Origin: Dyadobacter sp. UC 10
GTDB lineage: Bacteria > Bacteroidota > Bacteroidia > Cytophagales > Spirosomataceae
NCBI RefSeq assembly: GCF_008369915.1
Contig: NZ_VSRN01000001.1
Location: forward strand, 4,770,501 to 4,834,500
DNA: 64,000 bases
Direction: 5' to 3'
The notes beneath the pieces were generated by a model. That model saw only the letters and a list, made by a program, of their open reading frames with translations, was not told the DNA's origin and searched no databases. Both the position numbers and the translations under genes were made by a program. This document shows, piece by piece, positions 35,852 through 43,125 of the stretch (the stretch's first letter is position 1; each line of letters opens with the position of its first letter).

Positions 35852-36472
35852 CTACTCCTCCAACAGTACAGCCATATCAGCTATGAGCCTGGCTGTACTC
35901 TCACTGGAAGTGCCGTCATAAATTCCACGGACATATTTGTTTTTATCGACCAGTACGAATGAGCCGCTGTGAATGAAACCTCCCGGCGCATCGGGGTCTG
36001 CCATTGCGCTAACCAGGTAATGCTTTTGACCAATTTCATAGATTTTTTCCCGGTCACCGGTAACGAACTGCCACATGTCGCCTTTCAGGCCCAGGTCTTC
36101 GGCATATTTTCCCAACACGGCAGGTGTATCATGTTCAGGGTCGATCGTATGCGAAAGGATGCTGATTTCAGGATTATCTTTGAAACGCTCCACAACCGTT
36201 AGCATGTTCGATTTCATGACAGGGCAGATCGTCGGGCACGTTGTGAAAAAGAAATCTGCCACATAAATCTTCCCCTCCATCTGCTTTTGGGTAAACACCT
36301 GATTTTTATGGTTGATAAAAGCATAGTCCGGAATTTTCGGATATTCCGTTACTTCCGTTTTTTTGCCATCTACGATTTTTACCACAATATCCGGCTCGCC
36401 CAGTATCGGCAGTTTTTTATGTTTGCACGCACCGATCATCAGCGCCAGTACGCATGCGATTAGATATTTCAT
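35852..36472 (-). CDS. SCO1/SenC family copper-binding lipoprotein
   Basis: A 206-aa thioredoxin-fold protein of the SCO family, anchored by a lipobox (IGACK, Cys16). The copper ligands are present: CPTIC (Cys79 and Cys83) and His168 in GGFIHSGSF. HTIDPEHDTP is the usual SCO strand-loop motif. SCO proteins carry copper or reduce thiols for assembly of the CuA site of cytochrome oxidase and other cuproproteins. It is the last gene of a five-gene copper/haem operon, and its ATG overlaps the stop of the preceding gene (ATGA). Confidence 0.93.
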   Translation of the reverse strand: MKYLIACVLALMIGACKHKKLPILGEPDIVVKIVDGKKTEVTEYPKIPDYAFINHKNQVFTQKQMEGKIYVADFFFTTCPTICPVMKSNMLTVVERFKDNPEISILSHTIDPEHDTPAVLGKYAEDLGLKGDMWQFVTGDREKIYEIGQKHYLVSAMADPDAPGGFIHSGSFVLVDKNKYVRGIYDGTSSESTARLIADMAVLLEE

Positions 36473-36951
36473 AAATTTCTGTTTTCAATAAATTCCTTTG
36501 ACTTTGATATTGCATCGAGCATCTGACCGTTTACCAGGTCCATCTTAGCGGTTTGATCAGCGATGTAGACATCCTGCTGATCTGCGTCAAGGTTTTCAAG
36601 GGTATCTGCCTTGTACTGGTGCATCCAGCCCATCATCGACTTATCTGCCCGGCCGAGTTGCTCGATCAGGATTTCTGCCTTCTGTTTTTGCTTTTGCAAT
36701 TTCGGACCCGGACTTGCCGCATTCAAACTGTCCAGTTCATTTGCAATACTTGTTAGCCGCTTCTTAACGAGCATTATTTCATCCATTTTTACCATGATAC
36801 TGTCGTGCAGGTTCATAAGCTGCTTCGCCTTCGGGTGTCCGTGATTGGCATGGGATGTATCGTGATGAGCAGTATGATTTTCACGCTTCTGGTTGCTGTT
36901 GCATGCGGTTATGGCGAGTGCGGCCATGATTAAAATCAAATATTGTTTCAT
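36469..36951 (-). CDS. Small lipoprotein with His-rich N-terminus and helical body
   Basis: A 160-aa lipoprotein (lipobox AITAC). Just after the anchor it has a His-rich stretch (HTAHHDTSHANHGHPKAKQL) that could bind copper or another metal. The remainder is helical, including a Lys/Gln-rich coiled-coil segment (KLQKQKQKAEILIEQL) and a Met pair in SMMGWMHQYKAD. I do not recognise a characterised function; similar proteins in Bacteroidota are sometimes labelled viral A-type inclusion-like on coiled-coil grounds alone. Its place between a di-haem enzyme and a SCO protein suggests metal handling. Confidence 0.85.
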   Translation of the reverse strand: MKQYLILIMAALAITACNSNQKRENHTAHHDTSHANHGHPKAKQLMNLHDSIMVKMDEIMLVKKRLTSIANELDSLNAASPGPKLQKQKQKAEILIEQLGRADKSMMGWMHQYKADTLENLDADQQDVYIADQTAKMDLVNGQMLDAISKSKEFIENRNL

Positions 36952-36978
36952 AAAAAGTTGTTTAACCTGTTATTTAAA

Positions 36979-38067
36979 TTAAAGTGAATTGCCAATCCCC
37001 GGATCGGAAAATCGGGTGTCCCGGACAAACTGCTCGTCGGAAAGTGTTTTCAGGAATGCAATCAGGCTTTGTTTTTCGGTCTGGGTTAACGCAATGCCTG
37101 GTTTTCCGTCGGACTGTACCAGGAGCGGGTCCAGCGTTTCCAGTTTTTGGACGTTGTTTGTGTAATGATCCAGCACTTCCTCCAATGTGTGGTAACGCCC
37201 GTCATGCATGTAAGGCGCAGTAAAACCCACATTACGAAGGCCCGGCACCTTGAATTTGTACGCGTCGGCATCCTTTCCCGTATTGGCTGCACGTCCCTGA
37301 TCGTTATTCCGCATGGGCAAAAGGCCATTGTTCCGGAAACTGTTGTCAGTAAAAAGGACCCCCTGGTGGCAGGAGCTGCAATTTTTTTCAAAAACAGAAA
37401 GACCCTGTTTTTCCAGCGCATTGAGCGCATTCGCATCTCCGGCAAGGTAGTAGTCATACTTTGAACTGGCCGAAACCATCGTCATCATAAACTGTGACAG
37501 CGCCTTCATCATCCGTTCCGTATTGATTTCATCCGTTCCAAATGCATCCTTGAACATCCCGGGGTAATCGACCGGGATTTTTGACACCGGGCTGGGCGTT
37601 TTTCTTAACTTATCCAGCACGTTCAGTACTTTCTCATCCATTTCAACGGGGTTTTCGATTGGATTAAAAGGCACTAAATCCAGATCGTGCACACCGCCGT
37701 CCCAAAAAAAGGAAGTGTTCCATGCCATGTTCTGGATAGCAGGCGAGTTGCGGACACCCAACCGGTCGTCGACACCGTGGCTTAATTCATGGCCATGATG
37801 GGTAAATGCCGCTGCCTGCTGATGGCAGGTGCCGCACCCGATCAGGTTTGTTCTCGAAAGTATGCCGTCATAAAATAGGAACCGGCCCAGTCGCACACCT
37901 TCTTCGGTCAACGGGTTGCGGGACAAATCGTACACCGGATCGGGAAATCCTTTGGGTTTGGTCCAGACAATGGGTGTTGGGCCTGTCTTGTGGGGCAGGG
38001 GATCTTTCTGCTCAGCTGTACTGCAACAGATCAGCGAAAGCATTACCAGGAAAATAGCTCTGTTCAT
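36979..38067 (-). CDS. MauG/MbnH-like di-haem cytochrome c peroxidase family protein
   Basis: A 362-aa di-haem protein with a lipoprotein-like leader (LICCST). Two c-type haem sites are seen: CGTCH (78-82) and CSSCH (230-234). Other family segments are GVRLGRFLFYDGILSR, RNSPAIQNMAWNTSFFWDGG and VPGLRNVGFTAPYMHDGRYH. The family covers bacterial cytochrome c peroxidases and MauG-type enzymes that oxidise protein residues. The next gene upstream encodes an MbnP-like protein. The known MbnH enzyme oxidises a Trp of its partner MbnP to kynurenine for copper binding, so an MbnH role is likely here. Confidence 0.9.
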   Translation of the reverse strand: MNRAIFLVMLSLICCSTAEQKDPLPHKTGPTPIVWTKPKGFPDPVYDLSRNPLTEEGVRLGRFLFYDGILSRTNLIGCGTCHQQAAAFTHHGHELSHGVDDRLGVRNSPAIQNMAWNTSFFWDGGVHDLDLVPFNPIENPVEMDEKVLNVLDKLRKTPSPVSKIPVDYPGMFKDAFGTDEINTERMMKALSQFMMTMVSASSKYDYYLAGDANALNALEKQGLSVFEKNCSSCHQGVLFTDNSFRNNGLLPMRNNDQGRAANTGKDADAYKFKVPGLRNVGFTAPYMHDGRYHTLEEVLDHYTNNVQKLETLDPLLVQSDGKPGIALTQTEKQSLIAFLKTLSDEQFVRDTRFSDPGIGNSL

Positions 38068-38091
38068 ATCAAAAGCGTAAAACCCATTGAC

Positions 38092-38919
38092 CTAGCGGAT
38101 GCGGTCTAATGTGAACATGTTGACATAATTATCTGCCACCTGCTGCGATTTTGCGGGTTGGCCGGCCATAATGCTTTTGTATTCAGCAATGCGGATATTC
38201 GTAGCAGGGCCATCAAAAATTTTGAGGACATCGACCAGAAGGCGAACTTCGGGAACCTTGCTCTCGGTGACACTGGCTTTTGATTCCCCAAAACTCAGTT
38301 TTACAACGCGCGTGTTGTTGACCGTCCGCTCACTATACCCACCAAACAGACCGATATGGTAGTAAAATTTACCATTCACCGGGTTTCCCTTTGAAGAAGT
38401 ACCTTCCAGTTTAGTGAAAATGTAGCCCGAATTCCAGGCCCAGTACATTCCGTCATCCATCATCGAACCCGATGGATCGAGCACGCCATACCGCTTTTCA
38501 ATGGGGGCAGTATTTCGGGCACTGTCCACGCCCACCATAAATTCAGCCGCCGTGTAATCCCCGAAAGGTACATTGTTCAGCGTGACGAGTTGCGTCGCTG
38601 TGGTTCCCTCTTTGATCAGGAAGTAACTGGAATCCTGCGGAACGACATATACACTTCCGTCGGCCCTGGTCAGCTTGATGTTGGAAATGAAGTAATTGAA
38701 TTTGGTAACCACAAAATCCTCATTTGACGCATTGTGGTAGGTAACATTGTTCAAAACCAGGTTTGTGTCGCCAACAACATTGTCAAATTCGATCCGGATC
38801 TTCCCGCCGGCGGGGACGTCGGGTTTGGGGCCTGGACTGGCAGGGGTGGAACACGAAGTTAACAGGATGACCAGGCAGGCTGCGAATGCAGCCGCGCAGT
38901 ATTGATTGATACTTTTCAT
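38092..38919 (-). CDS. MbnP-like copper-binding lipoprotein
   Basis: About 275 aa, starting at the ATG at 38919, which begins the signal; lipobox LLTSC. The MbnP-type fold is indicated by KFNYFISNIKLTRADGS, the MVGVDSARN block, and DDGMYWAWNSGYIFTKLEG, whose Trp residues are the type modified to kynurenine in characterised MbnP. FYYHIGLFGGYS follows with a His. MbnP proteins bind copper in the periplasm together with the di-haem MbnH encoded directly downstream (24-base gap). No methanobactin genes are present, so the role here is probably general copper handling. Confidence 0.88.
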   Translation of the reverse strand: MKSINQYCAAAFAACLVILLTSCSTPASPGPKPDVPAGGKIRIEFDNVVGDTNLVLNNVTYHNASNEDFVVTKFNYFISNIKLTRADGSVYVVPQDSSYFLIKEGTTATQLVTLNNVPFGDYTAAEFMVGVDSARNTAPIEKRYGVLDPSGSMMDDGMYWAWNSGYIFTKLEGTSSKGNPVNGKFYYHIGLFGGYSERTVNNTRVVKLSFGESKASVTESKVPEVRLLVDVLKIFDGPATNIRIAEYKSIMAGQPAKSQQVADNYVNMFTLDRIR

Positions 38920-39005
38920 ACAATATGAGGTTGGTCTCAGCAAATCATTGCCGGGAAAATGGATGTTTTAGTAAACTGTTAAGACAAGAAAAGAATGACA
39001 GGTTA

Positions 39006-39401
39006 CTAAACGACTGGCGGGCGGAAGATGCTGCCGATCAGCAGGCGGTCGATAAACGGAGACTGATAACGATATTGCACCGCATCAGTAAAAAGAAAGG
39101 AAACTGGGGTGCATTCGAATGCATAACCGCTCCGGGTGTCCATCACCTGGTAGATCAGGCTGGCAATATAGTCATGCTCGGCCTGGCGCTCCTGCTGTTG
39201 ATTGGCAGCAGCAAGCTTTTTGGCCAGGTAGCACTTCCCGTTACAATTAAGTATGGGCTTGTTCCTGTTCACACACAGCGTTTTGGCAATATATTCTTTC
39301 CGAAGTTCGTAATCCAGACAAACAAGCGGGATCAACCATGCTTTTACAAGCATTAGCATCAAAAGGCTCAGGCCAATCCACTGTTTATTGAAACTTATCA
39401 A
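39006..39401 (-). CDS. Small membrane protein with CNGKC motif, copper-operon associated
   Basis: A short protein with one N-terminal membrane helix (IGLSLLMLMLVKAWLIPLVC), then DYELRKEYIAKTLCVNRNKP and the motif NCNGKCYLAKKL, which could bind a metal or form a disulfide. Proteins of this pattern occur beside copper and cytochrome genes in Bacteroidota, but no function is known to me. The frame is open to 39446, but that ATG would overlap the -7 element found at 39444-39451. A TTG at 39401 or the ATG at 39359 is therefore more likely. It is the first gene of the operon. Confidence 0.7.
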   Translation of the reverse strand: MISFNKQWIGLSLLMLMLVKAWLIPLVCLDYELRKEYIAKTLCVNRNKPILNCNGKCYLAKKLAAANQQQERQAEHDYIASLIYQVMDTRSGYAFECTPVSFLFTDAVQYRYQSPFIDRLLIGSIFRPPVV

Positions 39402-39443
39402 TTCGGAAGTATTTGAATAAATTATGCTGCTTTGAAGGATTTC

Positions 39444-39473
39444 CAAAGATAATAACGCACGTTTTAAAGTAAA
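39444..39473 (-). promoter_or_regulatory. Promoter of the copper/haem operon
   Basis: On the minus strand TATCTTTG (39451 to 39444) fits TANNTTTG exactly. TTTA (39473 to 39470) sits at the -33 position with an 18-base spacer. It would start transcription near 39437. It also argues that translation of the first gene begins downstream of the longest open frame. Confidence 0.55.
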
Positions 39474-39545
39474 CGGGATAAGTGAATTTAAAAAGTAAAA
39501 AAAATGTCACAAAATCTATTTGGGTAAGACATACGGGTAAACTTT

Positions 39546-40007
39546 ATGAATGTAACAAAGAAGATAGTCGTACCAGCTACACCTCACGATGCATTTAACT
39601 ACTTCGTTTATGAACTGAATCAGTGGTGGCCGAAAGCGTATACCTGGTCGGGTGAAAAGCTGGTTGAAATCCGGATCAACCCGCAGGTCAACGGTCTGTG
39701 CACCGAGACAGGCCCATTTGGCTTTCGATGCGATTGGGGAAGGGTCACAGAATTTACGCAAAGCGTGAAATTGAGTTTTACCTGGCAGATCAGCCCAGCC
39801 CGGATTCCCGAACCGGATCCGGACAAAGCGAGCTTGGTAAGTATCCTTTTTACCAAATCCTTGTATGACGCAACCGATATTACGTTGATCCACAGTAATT
39901 TCGAAAAACATGGTGATGGTGCGTCCGGCTATGCCGAGGCCATGGATTCCGAGCAGGGCTGGCCAAAGATCCTGGATGCGTTCAAAGTATATTGTCGAAA
40001 CCAATAA
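39546..40007 (+). CDS. SRPBCC (START/AHSA1-like) domain protein
   Basis: A 153-aa soluble protein of the Bet v1-like superfamily. It starts with KKIVVPATPHDAFNYFVYEL and has the GPFGFRCDWGRVTEFTQSVK and LSFTWQISP strand pattern seen in AHSA1-type proteins. These bind hydrophobic ligands; specific roles vary widely. Its last 16 bases overlap the start of the methyltransferase gene, so the two are coupled. Confidence 0.88.
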   Translation: MNVTKKIVVPATPHDAFNYFVYELNQWWPKAYTWSGEKLVEIRINPQVNGLCTETGPFGFRCDWGRVTEFTQSVKLSFTWQISPARIPEPDPDKASLVSILFTKSLYDATDITLIHSNFEKHGDGASGYAEAMDSEQGWPKILDAFKVYCRNQ

Positions 40008-40606
40008 CATCGGGCATGTTCAGCGAATTTTCAAAGGAACTTGAAGAACGAATGCGCTTTCTGGAAAACATAGACCGGCAAGACCGTACGGACGGGACTG
40101 CGAGGGAGCAGCGTTTGAGGCAAATCACCAGGGAAACAGGTCAGTTTCTATCATTGTTGCTGGTCAATGCGCCCGCCGGGGATATCATCGAAATCGGAAC
40201 GAGCGCAGGCTATTCCACGGTATGGCTGGCTTTTGCTGCGAAGGAAACGGGTAGAAAGGTAAAAACCTTCGAGGTGTCGGCGGAAAAGGTTGCTCTCGCC
40301 CGCGAAACGTTCCGGATCGCGGGGCTGGAAGAATACATTGAGCTGATCCACAATGATTTCCTGGAAGAAGCAGATCGCCTGGGCGACATTGCATTTTGTT
40401 TTCTCGATGCAGAAAAAGAAATCTATCAGTCCTGCTTCGATGCGATTGCCGGGAAAATGGTCAGGAACGGTTTGATAGTGGCCGACAATGCAACAGATCA
40501 GTTTCAGGCTTTGAAACCCATGATCACCAATGCGCTCGCGGATCCGAGGTTTGACTGCCTCACCGTTCCGATCGGCAACGGCGAATTTATCTCTCGCAGA
40601 AAATAG
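39992..40606 (+). CDS. Class I SAM-dependent O-methyltransferase
   Basis: A 204-aa cytoplasmic enzyme of the O-methyltransferase family 3 (PF01596-like). The SAM site is clear: IIEIGTSAGYSTVWLA (about 65-80), FEVSAEKVALARE with the acidic ribose ligand, and FCFLDAEKEIY (about 135-145) with the metal/substrate Asp. VADNATD is the usual post-motif block. The start at 39992 overlaps the upstream gene; an ATG at 40016 (MFSEFSKEL) is an alternative. The methyl acceptor cannot be told from sequence. Confidence 0.9.
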   Translation: MSKPITSGMFSEFSKELEERMRFLENIDRQDRTDGTAREQRLRQITRETGQFLSLLLVNAPAGDIIEIGTSAGYSTVWLAFAAKETGRKVKTFEVSAEKVALARETFRIAGLEEYIELIHNDFLEEADRLGDIAFCFLDAEKEIYQSCFDAIAGKMVRNGLIVADNATDQFQALKPMITNALADPRFDCLTVPIGNGEFISRRK

Positions 40607-40704
40607 CCGGTAATAGCAGTCGTTTCGTCAGGCTAAATTGTCGTTGGTCGAATTTTGCATTCCGGATTTTCGCAATACGTTATCTTGCAGGGTTCCAAGG
40701 CAGC

Positions 40705-41757
40705 ATGGCTATGCTCAGTATTTCAACCAGTTACAGTCAGTTCAAGAGACTGCTGCGGCATCTTTTATTCTGGATTGCCTACTATTTGTACGACGGCCCG
40801 ATCTCCTCCATTATCGAGGCTGATCCGTTGTCGCGTATTGTGATCGCGGCCATAGCCATGCCCGTCAAGATCGCGGCTACCTACTTTACCCTCTACCTGA
40901 TGACGACAGTGTATCATGACAAAAGCAGGCCGGTCAGATTCTATGCCTATTTGTTTGCCTCAATCATTTTCTTTGGATTTATGCAGCGGGCAGTCAGTTA
41001 CCACCTTATTTACCCCAAATACTATCCGCAGGCGCTCGATGTCCCGGTTTGGTATCTGCCCAAGGTCATCATCGAAACGTTCGGAGTCTATTCGGTGGTC
41101 GCGATTGTGGTGGTGTTACATGTAGGAAAGCAATGGTACAGCAGCCAGCAGGAAAAGCAGCAGTTGAAAAACGATAAGCTCGAAGCGGAACTGAAACTGT
41201 TGAAAGCCCAGATCCACCCGCATTTTTTGTTTAATACGCTCAATAACCTGTATTCACTTACGGTTACCAGGTCGGAAAAGGCCCCAGAAATCGTTCATAA
41301 ACTTTCGGAGCTGCTGAGCTACATGCTTCATGACAGCAACAAGACCATTGTGCCGCTGCAAAAGGAAATCGATTACATTGAGAACTACATTACCCTGGAA
41401 AAGATCCGTTACGAAGACCGGCTGGACGTTTCACTGAATGTTTTCAATGCGATCAGACACATTCAAATTGCCCCTTTGCTAATCCTGCCTTTTGTAGAAA
41501 ACAGTTTCAAGCACGGGTTTAGTAATGATATTGGAAAGGTTTGGGTCAATATTGATATCCTTACAAGTGATAACCAGCTCATTATCAAGGTGGAGAATAG
41601 TAAAAGTCAAACCCCTTCGGCTTACACAAACGAAGCATTGGGCGGTATCGGGCTGGTGAATGTCAGGAAACGGCTGGAACTGATCTATAAAGATCGTTAT
41701 GAACTAAATATCATGGATGAAGAGACTTATCTGGTCATTTTGAAAATAGAAATATAG
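40705..41757 (+). CDS. LytS/YehU-type sensor histidine kinase
   Basis: A 350-aa inner membrane kinase. About four hydrophobic segments fill residues 15-140, a coiled linker follows (KQQLKNDKLEAELKLLKAQI), then the His_kinase domain with HPHFLFNTLNNLYSL (phospho-His173). A degenerate ATPase domain ends the protein (LPFVENSFKHG, GGIGLVNVRKRLELIY). No separate periplasmic sensor domain is present, so the signal is likely sensed in the membrane. The response regulator gene follows after 5 bases. Confidence 0.93.
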   Translation: MAMLSISTSYSQFKRLLRHLLFWIAYYLYDGPISSIIEADPLSRIVIAAIAMPVKIAATYFTLYLMTTVYHDKSRPVRFYAYLFASIIFFGFMQRAVSYHLIYPKYYPQALDVPVWYLPKVIIETFGVYSVVAIVVVLHVGKQWYSSQQEKQQLKNDKLEAELKLLKAQIHPHFLFNTLNNLYSLTVTRSEKAPEIVHKLSELLSYMLHDSNKTIVPLQKEIDYIENYITLEKIRYEDRLDVSLNVFNAIRHIQIAPLLILPFVENSFKHGFSNDIGKVWVNIDILTSDNQLIIKVENSKSQTPSAYTNEALGGIGLVNVRKRLELIYKDRYELNIMDEETYLVILKIEI

Positions 41758-41762
41758 CGAAG

Positions 41763-42488
41763 ATGAATTGCCTGGTAATTGACGACGAGCCGCTGGCTAC
41801 CGAACTGATCTCCTCTTACATCGAACGTGTGGACGGCCTTCACCTGGCAAAATGCTGTTCCAATGCTGTGGAAGCACTTACATATCTCCATAGCACGCCA
41901 GCTGACCTGCTTTTTCTGGATATTCAGATGCCCAAAATAACGGGTATTGATCTGATCAAATCGTTGCCGGTCAAAACCAGGGTCATTTTCACAACAGCTT
42001 ACCGCGATTATGCTATCGAAGCGTTTGATCTGGATGTGGTCGATTACCTCCTGAAACCAATCACTTTTGAAAGGTTTTTCAAAGCCATCAGCAAAGTGTA
42101 TGGGTTTAAAGAGCCTGTATTTCAGCCAGGGGCGGAATATAAGTTGCTGCATGATTTCAATGAGTCCTACATCTACCTGCGTGCGGAGCGGGAAATGGTG
42201 AAGGTTTTTTTGAAAGACATTTTATACGTTGAAAGCCTCCGCGATTATGTCCGGGTGAAAACAACCAGTGGGCAGATCATTTCCTACAACAAGATCAGTT
42301 ATCTGGAGCAAAAGCTCCCCGAAACCAAATTCAAGCGCGTGCACCGCTCCTTCATCGTCCCGCTCGACCAGATCGTGACCTTCACGCCGCAAAGCATCAA
42401 AGTAAGTGACTTCACCATTCCGATCGGCCGAAATTACAAGAATGAAACTTTAAAGGCGCTGACAAGGCATGATATCATGCAATCCTGA
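41763..42488 (+). CDS. LytTR family response regulator
   Basis: A 241-aa regulator: receiver domain with the acidic pair at 7-8, phospho-acceptor Asp53 (LLFLDIQMP), conserved Thr (FTTAY) and Lys (LLKPI). A LytTR DNA-binding domain follows (ILYVESLRDYVRVKTTSGQI, FKRVHRSFIVPLDQI). It is paired with the kinase just upstream. Target promoters are not known. Confidence 0.94.
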   Translation: MNCLVIDDEPLATELISSYIERVDGLHLAKCCSNAVEALTYLHSTPADLLFLDIQMPKITGIDLIKSLPVKTRVIFTTAYRDYAIEAFDLDVVDYLLKPITFERFFKAISKVYGFKEPVFQPGAEYKLLHDFNESYIYLRAEREMVKVFLKDILYVESLRDYVRVKTTSGQIISYNKISYLEQKLPETKFKRVHRSFIVPLDQIVTFTPQSIKVSDFTIPIGRNYKNETLKALTRHDIMQS

Positions 42489-42652
42489 TCCTGTTTTCGA
42501 GCCACGCCGCCTAACCCGACAAACGCCTTTTGTAAGGCAAAATAAATGTCTGTCGCACGAAACAAACGCTAGTCAAATTGCCGGTTTTTACATGCCGGTT
42601 TTGCATTGATTTGCATAAAAACACTGCACGCCTGTGCGTAAACATTGCAGCT

Positions 42653-43114
42653 ATGGTAACCGTGGAACTACACATCAATGCGCGGAAAGTCAAAATCGAC
42701 GTCGACCCCGATATGCCGCTCCTGTGGGCGATCCGTGATTTCGTGGGATTGACAGGGACCAAATATGGTTGCGGAATTGGTCAGTGTGGTGCTTGTACGG
42801 TCCATTTGGATGGTAATGCAACCCGCTCGTGTTCAGTGCCGGTTTCGGCAGTAGGCAACCAAAAGATCACGACCATAGAAGGCCTGTCAGAAAAAGGCGA
42901 CCATCCGCTGCAGCTGGCCTGGCAACAGGAGGATGTTCCGCAATGCGGTTACTGCCAGGCGGGCCAGATCATGAACGCCGCTGCACTGCTTCGCGGGAAT
43001 GCCAGGCCCACGGATATGGAAATAACCACGGCCATGTCGGGCAATATTTGCCGCTGTGGCACTTACCAGCGCATTCACAAGGCTATCAAAAAAGCTTCAA
43101 CCATGCGTAACTAA
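42653..43114 (+). CDS. (2Fe-2S)-binding small subunit of a molybdenum hydroxylase
   Basis: A 153-aa CoxS/IorA-type subunit. The plant-type [2Fe-2S] cluster is bound by YGCGIGQCGACTVHLDG and a fourth Cys in RSCSVP. The second cluster uses CGYCQAGQ and CRCGTY. The ATG at 42653 is chosen; the longer frame to 42578 adds a Cys-rich stretch unlike the family. It has no signal of its own and would be co-exported with the Tat-carrying large subunit encoded 11 bases downstream. The pair resembles isoquinoline 1-oxidoreductase and related periplasmic aldehyde or N-heterocycle oxidoreductases. Confidence 0.93.
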   Translation: MVTVELHINARKVKIDVDPDMPLLWAIRDFVGLTGTKYGCGIGQCGACTVHLDGNATRSCSVPVSAVGNQKITTIEGLSEKGDHPLQLAWQQEDVPQCGYCQAGQIMNAAALLRGNARPTDMEITTAMSGNICRCGTYQRIHKAIKKASTMRN

Positions 43115-43125
43115 TACTGAAAGCC

